The notes under the pieces are model-generated. The model worked only from the letters and a program-made list of their open reading frames with translations. It was not told the DNA's origin and did not search any database. Positions 22,666 through 34,371 of a stretch of DNA of 64,000 bases are shown one piece after another. A program made the position numbers and the translations under genes. Each line of letters begins with the position of its first letter. Within the stretch, counting starts at the first letter, position 1. The DNA is taken from the NCBI GenBank assembly GCA_036346225.1, contig JARFIW010001452.1:310001-374000 (forward strand), read 5' to 3'. The DNA comes from Platerodrilus igneus. Taxonomy: Eukaryota; Arthropoda; Insecta; Coleoptera; Lycidae.

Positions 22666-23415
22666 AAAATACTGCACATGCAGCAAAAACCTCAGGAAAT
22701 TAAATTGTCTTACCAATCGGCGTCAACGACCTGCTAACCTGTTAAACACAATGCAAACCAACAATTCAGCATGTGCAAGCACGGACGGGTAGTCCAATAC
22801 TTTGTCTTACAGCTCTTCTTACAATTTAAGTACCAAATAGGTTCCATGATGATAAATTTTAATTTAAACATCAACCAAGTTGAACATAACCATATCACTT
22901 CATTAAAATTCTTGCACGTAGTGGAAGTTGCACTGTAATATACTTCATTGTAAATTGCAATTAATTACCTATTCAAACAAACCGCTGCAAAGATCGAATT
23001 ACTTATCCATGAGTTATCTTAGACAACTTTTAACTCAATCTGTCCGTTTTTAATTCGGCATTTGCGCCAGGAAAACTTGATTTCCTGCTTCATCTTGCCT
23101 GTATGATAGCAGCGTAAGTGACTTTTCAGCTTGACAAGAAGCCAAAAGTGACTATCTATCACGAGTCGACGAACAACTTGAAGATTTTAGATATCGTAAC
23201 ATACGAGTAAGGAACACGCAAAATGGTTTATAATTATGTGATCAGCTGGGATCATATAACACGTGATAGATTGTAATTCCAATTGAAGTTGTAGTGTGCT
23301 TTAAATTTTATTGGTTTACTAAATATACAAGAGTACCGGAATCCTTAATGGGTAAAACGTTATTGAATGAATACTAAATTAATGGGTTTGTAGCAATAAT
23401 TTAGCTTGGAATTTT
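20700..23415. other. AT-rich DNA without recognised genes; one AT microsatellite
   Basis: Holds an (AT)n tract at 22625-22660. No other feature is supported. Confidence 0.5.
22625..22660. repeat. (AT)n microsatellite
   Basis: Pure AT dinucleotide tract of about 36 bases. Confidence 0.9.
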
Positions 23416-23419
23416 TACA

Positions 23420-23558
23420 TGTTACATTAAAAGGTATTTATTATTACTTGAAACATTAAGCCTGACTACAAATATGACCACATTAATTAATCGGGTCGAC
23501 ATCAACAATGTCCGATCAAAATGCATGACAATGAACGTTCTAGAAATTATATATAACA
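23420..23558 (-). repeat. 3' LTR of the Mag-like element
   Basis: Minus-strand sequence starts TGTTATATATAATTTCTAGA and contains CATGCATTTTGATCGG, CCCGATTAATTAATGT and an AATAAATAC near its end, which finishes ...GTAACA. It matches the copy at 27528-27653 except for substitutions and a short indel (GTTGATGTCGA) present only here. Confidence 0.7.
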
Positions 23559-23769
23559 TTTCCTTTTTTAGCAAACAAGATCTCCAAGTTTTTAAGGTTT
23601 GCAAACTCGTCTACCTGAACATGTTACGCTTATTCTTTTACGACTAGTGTATAGACTAACACATACACTGGGTTGAATCTAAGAATTTTTAATCATATTC
23701 TCACTATCCAAACAGTCACAGATAACAACAGAACTGTCACAAGATTTTCTAATTGAAAGGCTATTTCGA

Positions 23770-24760
23770 TCAAAAACTGTAATTCTTCTTTTTCTGAACT
23801 TTATATGATCGAGGTGTAGCGTTAACACCAACTACTTTGCCCGGTTCCCAAATTTTGGCTATAGGATTTTGCAAAGTTATGCTTTCACGGGAAAAAATTT
23901 TTTTTCGGTCGAACTGATCTATCATAATAATGCCTTGTGCTGTTTTGCCTTTTCTGAAGTTGCTTAAATGCATCATCAGTGTCTAACTGTGTCTTTAGTA
24001 TTTCACTAGTCATTGAAATTTTTGATCGCAGTAGCTTTCCCATTAAAGTTTAGCGTGGTGATGTCAGTATCAGCAACAGGAGTTGTGGGGTATTTAATGA
24101 AGCATTATAAATATCAACGGTTTTCAGATATTTTAATTATATTTTTTGCTATGACAACTTTTTCAGAAACACTGTTGCTCTGATAGCGGTATGGATTTGT
24201 ATAAATAATTTCAAAGATAAAACTACTGGCAAACTCTTGAAATAAATAACTTGGAAATGGATTATTATCACAAACAATTCAGGAACACCATTGTGTTTTA
24301 CACTGACTTCGTCAACGAACTATTTTTAATATTAATAATCTTTATTCATTTTTAGCAATAAATAACTGCTGTTAAATATTATTTCGCACTATACTCAGCT
24401 GAATTGAGGATTGTTTTATGGAATGGTATATCATAAATTTTGTATTGAATTAATGGTTGTTTTATGTTTGATTTTTTAAATCTTTCACAAATATGACATT
24501 CAAGAGCAAAATTTTCAATCGTTTCAGACATTTTAGGCCAGTATAGTAATGCTCTGCACTTTTGTTGCATTTGGAAATAGCAAAATGTGCTTTGCCATAA
24601 ATTTGTTGAAGCATATCTTGATATCTTGATACATCATTATGAAGCAGGATACGATCCTTCACAAATAAATTGTTTTTTACTTCGAGAAAATGTTTTAAAT
24701 TATTATTTAAGTTGCGCATTTCAGGCCAACCATTGTTTAGAAAATCGGTCACCTTACTAA
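23770..24760 (-). pseudogene. Mag-like integrase, broken
   Basis: The upstream part (24752-24379) reads DRILLHNDVSRYQDMLQQIY, YGKAHFAISKCN, ALLYWPKMSETIENF and ECHICERFKKS, the integrase N-terminal region with its CxxC zinc ligands. The 3' part (23976-23770) reads PIAKIWEPGKVVGVNATPRS, typical of the C-terminal region in Mag-type integrases. The catalytic core between them is largely unreadable, so it is inactive. Confidence 0.75.
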
Positions 24761-25052
24761 GGACTAGATCATTTCGTGTATCACCTTTAGTTTACAGAGT
24801 TTTGCTTTAGGAATTAGTAGATATTCTTTTTACTTTATGCTAAGAACAATATCCATCATGTCTGGATCATCATTTTGTTATAAAATTCCTAGATGAATCA
24901 TCAGAAATATACATAAATTTACCTGGAATGTACTGAATGGTCAATTGGTATTTTAAAAATTATAACAACAACCTTTTAATTTTATTAATACATTTCGTAT
25001 ATCTTGTTTAACAATACTAACCAACAGCTTATGGTCAGTGTGAAAAGTACTT

Positions 25053-26130
25053 TTATGACCATAAATAAACTGATGAAATGTTCGTGTAATAACACAAATA
25101 GCTAGGAGTTCCTTTCAAACATGCTATACTTTTTTTAGCTTCAGTTAAGATTCTTGAAGTTAATGAAATTGGTTGGTCGTTTTGAAGCAAACAAGTCCCC
25201 ATTCCATCTCTGCTTGCATCGCGTTGAACAACAATTTCTTCTGGTGGATCACAGAATTTGAAAGTTGGGGAATTCGAAACAAGTAGTTTTGATCTATTGA
25301 AAGCATTATTTCTGATGTTCAGAAGACCAATGCCAAACAACTTAATTTTTTAATAAATTACTTAGTGCCAAAGGTATTTGACATATTTGGAATAAATTTA
25401 TGCAAAAACGTAGTTACACTTAAAAATCTCTGTAATTCTTTTTTATTTCTAGGTTCGCAAATCTTTTGAATTGCTTCTATTTGTTTGGAATCCGGTTTTA
25501 ATCCATCTTTTGAAAACACAAAATCTAAGTATTTTACCTGACGAACTTTATTGTGCATATTAGCAGCATTGCATTTACGTTGAACTCCACTGCTCTGGTT
25601 ACAACTTTTTGAACTATTTCATCGTGATCCTGGTCAGTACTTGCTGCGACAATTAAATCATCGAAGTACACTTGCACGTTATCTATATCAACAAATACTT
25701 TCACATTTTCTCTTTGAAACACATCTGGACTTGAATACAAACTAAAGTGAAGTTTATTGAATTTGTATCGTCTAAAAGGAGTGTTGAAAGTACATAGATA
25801 AGATGATGGCGATTCCAAGGGTACTTGTAGAAATCCGTCTTTCATGTCCATAACTGTAAATAAACATTTCCCTGCTAAATTGGCTGTTAAATTCTTTAAA
25901 GTTGGTATTTGAAAAGTTTCGCACTTTACAAATTTATTAGGCTTAGAAAACTTCTTAAAGAACCATCATCTTTTTCAAGAATTACTATGTTGTTAACCCA
26001 AACTGCTGCATTAGTCACTTTATAAATTACTCTTAAATTTTTCAACTTAAGACAATTCTTAATATCGGTTTAATTACTTCAGGAATTCTTTGCATTGTTT
26101 TACTATAGGTACTACGTTTTCTTTTAGTCT
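25053..26130 (-). pseudogene. Mag-like reverse transcriptase and RNase H, broken
   Basis: RT blocks: MDMKDGFLQVPL (25851 down), TFNTPFRRYKFNKLHF, VQVYFDDLIVAAS (a YFDD variant of the YxDD motif) and VKYLDFVFSKDGLKPDSKQI. The RNase H region (25340-25053) reads VVQRDASRDGMGTCLLQNDQ and SLTSRILTEAKKSIACLKG. Frameshifts divide the gene into at least three pieces. It would copy the element RNA in a cytoplasmic particle if intact. Confidence 0.8.
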
Positions 26131-26258
26131 TATTTTAAAGGAGTTTTAAGGGAGTTTAAGGGAGTTAAACCTTCAAAAATACGAAGACCTTTATTAATAA
26201 ATTCTTGCTTATCTTGAATGTTATTTTCAAAACCATCCTCCTCTTGGCTATTATCCAC

Positions 26259-26560
26259 TTAAATTCGGTTAATTAAATTTAAGGAAACACAAGTATTTAA
26301 ATTTAGGATTGGATCTGCACTGGTATCGCTAACAGTAAACTTTAATAATTCCTTATTTGGTTTCAGAGTCACACATTTTGTTTGAACTTGGTAGTCTTCA
26401 AATACTAGAATTTTAGAATGACTAGGCCGTAATTGAGCGTTTGGATAAATTTTTAAATAGGTGTTATCTGGCAATACTTTATGTCAGCTGCTGTATCCAA
26501 AGCGAAATTAATTGAAACACCATTAATTGTGATATAATGTCCACTGGGTGTTTACCAACT
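26259..26560 (-). pseudogene. Mag-like aspartic protease region, decayed
   Basis: A 71-codon open frame (TYLKIYPNAQLRPSHSKI, VSDTSADPILNLNTCVSLNL) lies between the zinc-knuckle region and RT, where Mag elements have their protease. The upstream sequence retains a decayed NFALDTAADI-like stretch around 26500, so assignment rests on position and weak similarity. Confidence 0.55.
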
Positions 26561-26635
26561 AGACCTAGACTTCTAGTAATTTCATTAATTAGAATATGCA
26601 ATCTATCCTCTGATGAATTTTCTTACGTTGCTATT

Positions 26636-27499
26636 TCAGTAAACTTTCTTACAGCTCTTTTGCCAAACTTTTAACTTTTTTCCCGATTGTATTTTCGTAC
26701 CTAGCGCTACCGCCCAACTAATGTGATATAACTTGTTGCAATAATTACACTTTTTACCATATACTGGACATTCATTTATTCCATATTCTATACAGTTGGT
26801 ACATTTAAAGGTTTTCATATTTGTATAAGAAATTTCTTTTACAAAGCTTGTTTCTTTATTTGTTGAAGACTGTTGTAATGCTTTAGCTTCATATTGCGCA
26901 TCCTGAGCTCTGCAAATACTACTGGTATTATCTAATTCTAAATCGGATTCCCGAAATGATCTTGCTTGCAACCTTACATTTTATACACCGATTATAATTT
27001 TGTCTCTAATTAGTGAATACCTTTGGGCATCAAATTCACACGTTTGAGCTAGTTGTGTAAGTTCGGTTTTAAAATAATCAAAAGCTTCCCCTTCGAGATG
27101 ATGTCGATTGAAGAATTCAAACCTACTAGCAATTGATCTTTCCGCGGTGTGGATTTTTCAAAAGCATTTTCCCTTCTAAGGATTTACGTTCTTCGTTGCT
27201 TAGTGTGTGTTGTATAGCTCTAGCTCTTCATCACCAACTGCATTCAGTAACTTAGCAATTTTGACTGCATCAGACTTCTTAAGATATTCATTTGCTTCAA
27301 GAAAATTACTAAATTCTTACTTGAAATTTTTCCAATTTTCAGCAATATTATTTACTAAGATAAGTTCTTTTGGAGGTTTAAATATTCCATTTTGACTTTG
27401 AACCACGCTTATTTATAATCTCACGAACACAAATCTGATTGTTTCACAATTTTGTGGTAATTTACAGGTTTTTAAAAATTCTATTTTTACATCTGACAT
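26636..27499 (-). pseudogene. Mag-like gag with CCHC zinc knuckle, broken
   Basis: The likely start is the ATG at 27499-27497 (MSDVKIEFLKTCKLPQNC), just inside the right LTR. The C-terminal part (26971-26636) carries TFKCTNCIEYGINECPVYGK then KCNYCNKLYHIS, the paired-cysteine knuckle seen in Mag-type gag-pol proteins. Frameshifts split the middle (about 27120-27300). Confidence 0.7.
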
Positions 27500-27527
27500 C
27501 GTCTTATGTTTTGTATTTACAATGAAT

Positions 27528-27653
27528 AGTTATCAATAATAATGTATTTATTGGAACTTGAACCATTAAGCCTCAGAACAAATATAAAAACATTAATTAA
27601 TCGGGCCTGATCAAAATGCACGACCATGAGCATTCTAGAAACTATATATAACA
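27528..27653 (-). repeat. 5' LTR of the Mag-like element
   Basis: Minus-strand start TGTTATATATAGTTTCTAGA and AATAAATACATTATTATTGA near the end; matches the LTR at 23420-23558. The gag start lies ~30 bases inside it. Confidence 0.7.
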
Positions 27654-27820
27654 GACTTGAAGTTTATGACATACGGTAAGGTAGCCACCATTTGACAACC
27701 TAATTTTATTACAGTGGTAATAATAAGATATTCAAAAAGTGAAACTGAAAGTCAATTTTAATAAACAATTGAGTTAATTATTCATAGTTTCAAAAATTAG
27801 ACATTTTCTCAAATTAGCAT

Positions 27821-27830
27821 TTATTTATAA
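27821..27830. repeat. Target-site duplication of PLE-3, left
   Basis: TTATTTATAA, repeated at 34372-34381 on the far side of the element. AT-rich, so chance identity is not excluded. Confidence 0.55.
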
Positions 27831-28300
27831 ATGTTTTTGCTTCTTGTATGTTTGTTGTGATTGGTTATGTATATTCTTCTTTCTCTTTTTCGGAAATGAA
27901 CCGACATAGAATTTTATATCGGTTATTTATTGGCGTTTCGGTCCGTGACCTTGGATCGTTGTCAAAATAATTACATTTTTATGTTTGATATATGTTACAT
28001 AAATTTATGGCAACTGTGGTTTATCAACTGATAAATTATTTGATAAGAATGATGTAATGGTAGCAAGAAGTTTTAAAGATTAAACGGCAATAATTGTTTC
28101 CAATTTATGTTGCACGCCTGGAACAACTTTCAAATAACAAACCCACTTAACATGAAATCAGCTATCTAACCTTTTGTATTTAAATTAATGAATTGTACAT
28201 AAAATAAGCAATTTATTAAAAAAGAAAGAACATAACAAAGAAATATGCCGGGTTAAGGATTAAGAAACTTGCAATATAAATAGAATTGATAGCTGCCAGA
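27831..28300 (-). repeat. PLE-3 pLTR (3' copy)
   Basis: Minus-strand sequence contains AGCTGATTTCATGTTAAGTG, the hairpin GATCCAAGGTCACGGACC followed by GAAACG, and an ORF-start remnant through CAACAAACATACAAG. Collinear with the PLE-2 pLTR at about 3910-4204. Confidence 0.75.
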
Positions 28301-28344
28301 TTGTGTTTCAAGTTAATATCATAAGCAAAACTCAGGAAAAACTT

Positions 28345-28762
28345 GCGGTGCTATCTGGATATTGAAGTTATTTAATTTTTTTTGTTATTTCTTTTAGATA
28401 ATATCCAGTGTTGATTTTTATGTAGCATTATAAAAGCAGCGTCTTTAGTGTCGCTTTTTTGGTCGTTCTGTTCTTTATCAATGATTGTAGCATCTTCCTA
28501 TTTCATTTTATGGTTAAAGTCGCATGCATCTTGGCAAATCTTGTATTTTCCAAATTTTCAGGTTTTTTATATATCTTTTGTTCGTTTGATCTAATGGTCC
28601 AGGACTTTCTCCTATAACTAACTTAATATATTCGCATGGTGTTTCATAGATGCAATTTTTTGGGTTTCGTATTTTATTTTCGAGTTCAATGTGTGTCTAT
28701 TGGGCACCTAATGTATTATTGATTTTAAATACTGTTTTCATTTTGAGTTTGCTTACTCTTCC
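28345..28762 (-). pseudogene. PLE-3 GIY-YIG endonuclease remnant
   Basis: Aligns base by base with the complement of 2705-3128: both share the region encoding CIYxxPCEYxKLVIGESPGP and the downstream VxLHKNQH-like end near the stop. Frameshifts and substitutions make it inactive. Its 5' side stops at the LINE insertion point and resumes at 32388. Confidence 0.75.
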
Positions 28763-28863
28763 GAGGGTCGGTTGGTCTCGGGCGATCCTCAATAATTTAC
28801 AAGCTTGTTGGGGGTTGGCCGTGACGGATACGGCTTTTTGCTAAAATCTTTAAAAACTGCGTT

Positions 28864-29760
28864 GTGGAAAGATATGGGAGCCTACCACAATTTTTCCCAG
28901 GTGTGCGTGGCCTAAAACACGAAATATATATGATGGAGAGCTCACAAGTAAAATTCTTGTCTGGAGGTAAAATACTCCCTCATTCGGATCTCCGGGAGGG
29001 GGTACTTGGGGCTCGTCATCGTAAGAATATAAAGCAACAGTTTGATTTAGTGATAGGGACTTGGAATGTAAGGTCATTACTCAGAGTAGATAAGTTAACG
29101 AATTTATTAGTCGAAATGAGAAAGGAATAGCTGGACATTTTAGGTATTAGTGAGGTGAGATGGCCAGATAGTAATGACTTTTGGAAAGATAATTATAGAA
29201 TAATTACAACTTCTTCAACTAATGGACAGGCAGGCGTAGGAATAGTGTTAGGTAAAAGATTAGGGCATAAAGTTAAAGAGTACTTACAATTTAGTGATAG
29301 AATAATTATGGTTAGATTGAGTACAAAACCCACAGACACTGTTTTAGTACAGGTTTACATGCCAACAACTCAGTACGAGGATGAGGAAGTAGAAAAGGTA
29401 TACGAGGATATAAATAGTATAGTGAGAAAAGTAAAAGGAGATGAGAATTTAATAGTTATGGGCGATTTTAATGCGTCAGTGGGAGAAGGTAGTGAGGGAA
29501 AAATGGTAGAAAAATTTGGGTATGGCAGACGAAATGATAGAGGAGAAAGATTAGTTGAGTTTTGCCAGGAACAGATTAGTAACTGTAAACACCCTATTCG
29601 AACAACATGTTAGGAGAAGATATACCTGGAAAGCCCCAGGTGATAGGGCTAGGTACCAAATAGATTATATTTTAGTTAAACAAAGATTTAGAAACCAAGT
29701 TAAAACTGTCGTAGTTATCCAGGGGCTGACATAGATAGCGATCATAACTTAGTTAAAATG
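28864..29760 (+). pseudogene. RTE-type LINE AP endonuclease, broken
   Basis: LVIGTWNVRSLLRVDKLTNL (from about 29047), then an in-frame UAG at 29128-29130, then LDILGISEVRWPDSNDFWKD with the conserved Glu. AGVGIVLGKRLGHKVKEY and VQVYMPTTQYEDEE follow, then LIVMGDFNASVGEG (catalytic Asp/Asn, about 29450) and GYGRRNDRGERLVEFC. After a shift near 29600 the QIDYILVKQRFRNQVKT and SDHNLVKMK blocks complete the fold. The enzyme would nick target DNA for LINE insertion. Confidence 0.85.
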
Positions 29761-30331
29761 AAGTGTAAACTAAAATTCAAAAATTGAGAAAGGTTAAAAG
29801 AGAGGATGGGATCTAGGTAAGCTTAATGATAGTAGGGTAAAGAGGAATATAAACAAGTATTAGATAATAAGAGCAAAGAGATAGCTGTAGGAGGGAGCGT
29901 AGAAAATAGATGGAAAGAAATAAAACTGACTGTACCTGATACAGCAACACAGACTATAGGTAAGAAAAAATAGAAGCGAGAAAACCCTGGGTAACAAAGG
30001 AGATATTAGATTTAATAGAGAATAGAAGAAAGCTTAAACCTTTCAGAGAAGTGGATAGTGAAAATAAGCAAAAATATAATACAGTTAGAAATAAGATAGT
30101 ACATGAGTGTAGAAAAGCTAGAAATAAATGGATGGAGGAGAATTGTAAGGAATACAAGATGATTTGAGAGTAGGTAAGACAGACAGGGCTTACAGAGCAG
30201 TTAAAAAGTTTTTGGGAAGATAGGAAAAATATAATGGTATTAGAGACGAGAATAATGAGCTTCTAATAAATAAAGTTGAGGTAGCTGATAGATGGAAAAG
30301 ATATTTAGAAGATTTATATAAGGGAGACGAT

Positions 30332-31530
30332 ATGGATGAGTTAGAGAACGACCAAGAAGAGGATGTAGAAATAGGGTTCTCAATATTAAGAGAGGAATTT
30401 GATAGAGCCGTTCGGAATCTTAAATTAAATAAAGCGCCAGGGATAGACGATATTCCCGCAGAATTAATAAAATATGCAAGTCAGAAAACTTTAGACAGAT
30501 TATATGAACTAATAAATGTAATATATGACACAGGTGAGGTTCCAATAGATTTCGAAAAAAATATTATTATCCCAATCCCAAAAAGTCAGGAGCTGATAGG
30601 TGTGAGAATTTTAGAACAGTTAGTTTAACTTCTCATGCTTCCAAAATACTAGCAATAATAATTAAAAATAGAGTAGAAGCTTTGACTGAGAATTATTTAG
30701 GCGAAGACCAATATGGTTTTCGTAAAGACAGAGGGACTAGAGAACCGATACTAATGATTAGGGTAATTATCGAAAAAGGTTACAAAAAATAAAAGACTCA
30801 TTTCGCTTTTGTAGATTTAGAAAAAGCATTTGATAGGGTTAATTGGATTGTTATGTTCAGGGTTTTGCAAAAATAGGAATCTCTCATAGGGATAGAAAAA
30901 TTATTTACAGTCTATATAAAACCAAAGCGTAGTAATTAGATTTGATGAAATAGAAAAGGAAGCTAAGACTAGAAATGGTGTTAGACAGGGTTGTATACTG
31001 TCTCCTTGATTTTTAATGTTTATATTGAGGAAGCTTTAAACTTAGCCAGAGAGAGAAAAGAGATAGGTATTAGTGTACAGGGACAGAAAATAGACATGTT
31101 ACGTTTTGCAGATGATATAGCCATTATAGCAGAGTCTAGAAAAGAGTTAGGAGAGTTTTAAATATTTTAGATGAGATACTACGGAGTAACTATAGTATGA
31201 GAATTAACTCAGTAAAGACAAAGATAATGACAAGTGAGTTACAGCCTAGTTCTAAACCAAAATTAAAAATAGGTAATACCGAGTTAGAGGAGGTAGATGA
31301 ATTTTGCTATTTAGGTAGTATAATTACAAAGGATGGACGTAGCAGAAGGGATATAGTAGCTAGAATAGCTCAAGCTAGAAAAATGTTTTTAAAAAAGAAA
31401 GACTTACTAATAGCTAATAGTATTAGTTTAGATAATAGAAAAAGTTTCTTAAAGTCGTACGTATGGAGCGTTCTACTATACGGTAGTGAGGCTTGGACAA
31501 TTAAAGAAGTAGATAAGAAAAGATAGAAGC
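30332..31530 (+). pseudogene. RTE-type LINE reverse transcriptase, broken
   Basis: The first open piece (30332-30628) contains NLKLNKAPGIDDIPAELIKY and VPIDFEKNIIIPIPKS. After shifts the DQYGFRKDRGTREP block (about 30705), FVDLEKAFDRVNW (30810), NGVRQGCILSP (30975) and MLRFADDIAIIAES (about 31095) can be read in different frames. The piece 31197-31526 gives INSVKTKIMTSE, FCYLGSIITKDGRS and VWSVLLYGSEAWT. All RT motifs are present but in at least five frame segments. Confidence 0.85.
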
Positions 31531-31626
31531 TTTTGAAACTTGGTGTTATAGGAGAATGTTAAAGATTAGTTGGACAGATAGAGTAACAAACAAGGAAGTT
31601 TATAGAAGGATAGGTGAGGATCCTGT

Positions 31627-31860
31627 ATGTGGAAACAATTGAAGGTCAGGAGAGATAGAATGATAGGGCACCAGTTAAGACATGAGGGACTATTTAGTAA
31701 AGTCTTAGATTATAGACTACCAAATAAAAATAGAGTAGGAAGGCCTAGACAAAGCTATATTAGTCAAATTATTAGAGATTTAGGTTGTGAAGGGTATGTA
31801 GACCTTTTTAGACTAGCTCAGAATAGAAAAGAATTTAGAGCTGCGTCAAACCGACTTTAA
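31627..31860 (+). pseudogene. RTE-type LINE C-terminal domain
   Basis: 77 codons reading RRDRMIGHQLRHEGLFSKVL, NRVGRPRQSYISQIIRDL and YVDLFRLAQNRKEFRAASNR, ending in a stop. This is the C-terminus after the RT. A second, diverged copy of its last ~50 codons lies at 32190-32350. Confidence 0.75.
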
Positions 31861-31903
31861 GTAAGTTCGAAAACAAAACAAAAAAAATAAAAATCAGTTA
31901 ACT

Positions 31904-32090
31904 AAATGTCACCAGGACATAACTCACAATTAGTTAGCGGTCTGGCATGTTGGTAGCGATTCGTTGCTTAAGCCTTACCATAACATATAATTTAATAAAC
32001 GTCACCATGACATAACTCACAATTAGGTAGCGGTCTGGCATGTGGGTAGCGTTTCGTTGCTTAAGCCTTACCATAACATATATTTTAACA
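31904..32090 (+). repeat. Two-copy tandem repeat, period 93 bp
   Basis: GACATAACTCACAATTAG recurs 93 bases apart (31916 and 32009), as does TTGCTTAAGCCTTACCATAA. It lies between the LINE stop codon and the second copy of the LINE 3' end. Confidence 0.85.
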
Positions 32091-32189
32091 CTTTTCCTTT
32101 TTGAAGGTTATATTTCATTTCCTTATAAATGGTAAACATGTAAACATGTTAGAGTTCTTTAACAACCATCATGTTGCTAATATCTATGT

Positions 32190-32380
32190 AAAGTCAGATG
32201 GATAGGAAAAAGATAAAAGGATATAGGAAGACCTAGACCAAACTATATTAGTCAAATTATTAGAAATTGAGGTTGTGAAGGGTATGTAGAACTTTTTAGA
32301 TTAGTACAGATTAGAAAAGAAGTTAGAGCTGCGTCAAACCGACCTTAAGTAAGGTCGAAAACAATATGATGATGATGATT
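32190..32380 (+). repeat. Second copy of the RTE 3' end with ATGATG tail
   Basis: Repeats the sequence of about 31735-31880 (GGAAGACCTAGACC, ACTATATTAGTCAAATTATT, GAGCTGCGTCAAACCGAC) with substitutions, then GTCGAAAACAATATGATGAT as the true 3' tail. The LINE 3' end is therefore duplicated internally. Confidence 0.75.
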
Positions 32381-32388
32381 CTCTTCCT

Positions 32389-34070
32389 TGCATTTTTACG
32401 GAGTACTCTTTTATGTATGGTATCTAGAGTAAGGTTTGAAATTGCACTGTTTTTGTTTTATTGTTTACCTTTTGGAGTATTGTACATTTACTTTTCTATC
32501 TTTCTTTAAGAATATTTGTTTTTAATTAGTGTGTATTTTATTAAGCCTTTTCTTCTTTTAGAATTTTTTGGATCGATGATATTAATTTTGCTCTGTCATA
32601 CATGGTTGTGTGAGTTCCTTTGCGGTATACCGATGAATTAACTGAGGTATCGTTTTGCTTTAATGTATCTACCTAAACAGAAAAATTTTGAAAGTTCTTG
32701 TGTTTTGTACACGAATTTAATAGTTGATTTTATTTTATTAATCAAATCTATAAAGTTTTAAATTAGTTGTATATTATGAGGCCTAATAGCATAGATATCA
32801 TATATAAATCTCCACCAGATTAAAGGTTTTAATTGTTGTGTAAATATTATATTTTTCGAATACTTCCATAAATATATTATTAAAAATTGGCAATAATGGA
32901 CTTCCCATCGCTATTCCAAAATTTTGTTTAATAACGCTTACAGTAAGTAGTTCCATGATTGATGATATCTTCAGTTTTATCCTTTCTCTTACGTTGTCAT
33001 CATTTTCAAATTAATTTTTTATAATATTAAGCGTTTTGTTTACAGAGACATTTGTGAAGAGACTCACTATATCAAAACTTACCATTGTATGAGTGTACCT
33101 TGTATTTTTATATTTGATAATTTTTTAAAAACATATTGGTGGATTTTTAAAGAATTCTTTTTGTCGGCCAAGGGATTTATAATTTTTAAAACGTATTTTG
33201 TTAAATTATGACATGACGAATTTATGGAACTTTTCATATATTTTTGATAAATCGTATAAATGTGATGGTATACTGAAATGTGGGACTAATTTTCTTCTTT
33301 CTATATTTTCAAATTCATTTTTAAAAATATATAGTTTTGTATTTATTATTTCCAATTGATTTTGTTGGATCCATTTTTAATTTTGATAATTATTAGTGTT
33401 CAATAGTTCGTTGATTTCTCTTCGTAATTATTTTTATTTATTATTACTGTCTGCAGATAGAAATATAATTGAGTCACCGTATTTTAGATTGTGAATTGCT
33501 TTTATTTCTTCTTTACTTGTATTTGGCTTTATATTGTGATTCCTTTCGATTTCTATTTTACATCTTACTCTGAATTCATTCTACAAGTTCGTCGGCTGTT
33601 TTCTCGACACACGTTATTATTCAAATATTGGATATTGATTTTGGTGTTACAACAAAATTCAGGCCCTTTGATAGAATTAGTTTTTCTGGGTCGTTAATAT
33701 TTCTATTTGATAAATTTATGACGGTGTTTAGTATGGTGTATTCGTTTTCCATATTTTTTGCTTTGTGTGTCCTTTTTCTTCAAATGAATTATGGAACTTC
33801 TTGATATGGGTTTTTCTTTTTATTTGGAAAATTCTGAATTATAGTATGTTTTCGAGTTGGTCAGATTTTTTTCTAAATTATCATTTTTTACTGTTAATTG
33901 TGCAAAGTTTAACTTATACATATTGTGGGGGTGATATTGGAGTCTTTATCTTATCGTAGCATCGTACTATAACTTGCTCTATTACTTGCTCTATTAATGT
34001 TCATGTAGTCAAATTTAATTCTTAATCATTTTGGTATTAAGTCGTTGTTTCTGCCTTTAATTAATTTAGA
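32389..34070 (-). pseudogene. PLE-3 reverse transcriptase remnant
   Basis: Collinear with the PLE-1 frame between about 1 and 1830, read on the minus strand: it covers the linker and RT region (for example the sequence encoding IWWRFIYDIYAIRPHN near 32810), the GxPKIYEK region near 33240, and the RNNDLIPK stretch near 34040. The N-terminal ~75 codons are absent. Many stops and indels. Confidence 0.75.
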
Positions 34071-34076
34071 TACAAA

Positions 34077-34371
34077 AAGTTAGTCAGCTGATTTCATATT
34101 AAATGCACCGGCTATCTGAAAGTCGATCCCTGGTGCGCAATATACATTGAAAGCAATTACTGCAATTCAATTTTTAAAACTTTTTTCTATCAGTAAATCA
34201 TGAAATATTTCAACCGTTGATAAATCAAAGTTGCCCTCACTTTATGTAACAAATGCCAAATATAAATATGTGATTATTTTGACAACGAACCCAGGTCATG
34301 AATCGAAACATCAATAAATACACAATTTAAAACTCTAAGTAGTTTCATTCCCAAAAAAAGACAAATAAGAA
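34077..34371 (+). repeat. PLE-3 inverted pLTR (5' side)
   Basis: Starts GTCAGCTGATTTCATATTAA, contains TTTGACAACGAACCCAGGTC then ATGAATCGAAACATC and an ORF-start remnant, and ends at the target duplication. It is inverted relative to the RT remnant it abuts, as in the PLE-1/PLE-2 pair. Confidence 0.75.

Larger units (their letters stand above)
23420..27653 (-). mobile_element. Decayed Mag-like Ty3/gypsy retrotransposon, minus strand
   Basis: About 4.2 kb with short related ends (23420-23558 and 27528-27653) acting as LTRs. In transcription order (right to left) it has gag with a zinc-knuckle stretch, protease remnant, RT, RNase H, integrase zinc finger and integrase C-terminal region. All frames are broken. 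LTRs well under 200 bp and this domain style fit the Mag lineage. No clear target duplication flanks it. Confidence 0.8.
28763..32380 (+). mobile_element. RTE-type LINE inserted in PLE-3
   Basis: About 3.6 kb, flanked by CTCTTCC at 28756-28762 and 32381-32387. In order it has a 5' UTR, AP endonuclease, RT and a C-terminal domain, followed by a 3' region with a duplicated C-terminal end and an ATGATGATGATGATT tail (32366-32380). The domain style (GTWNVRSL, GISEVRWP, then FADDIAII) is that of RTE/BovB-related elements often misannotated as craniofacial development protein 2-like. Numerous frameshifts and stops; inactive. Confidence 0.85.
27831..34371 (-). mobile_element. Penelope-like element PLE-3, interrupted by an RTE-type LINE
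   Basis: A diverged minus-strand PLE in two parts, 27831-28762 and 32381-34371, rejoining around the LINE at 28763-32380. From right to left: an inverted pLTR (34077-34371, plus orientation), RT coding remnant (34070-32389), GIY-YIG remnant (28762-28345), 3' UTR, and a direct pLTR (28300-27831). Without the LINE it is about 2.9 kb. A TTATTTATAA duplication brackets the whole. Confidence 0.8.
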
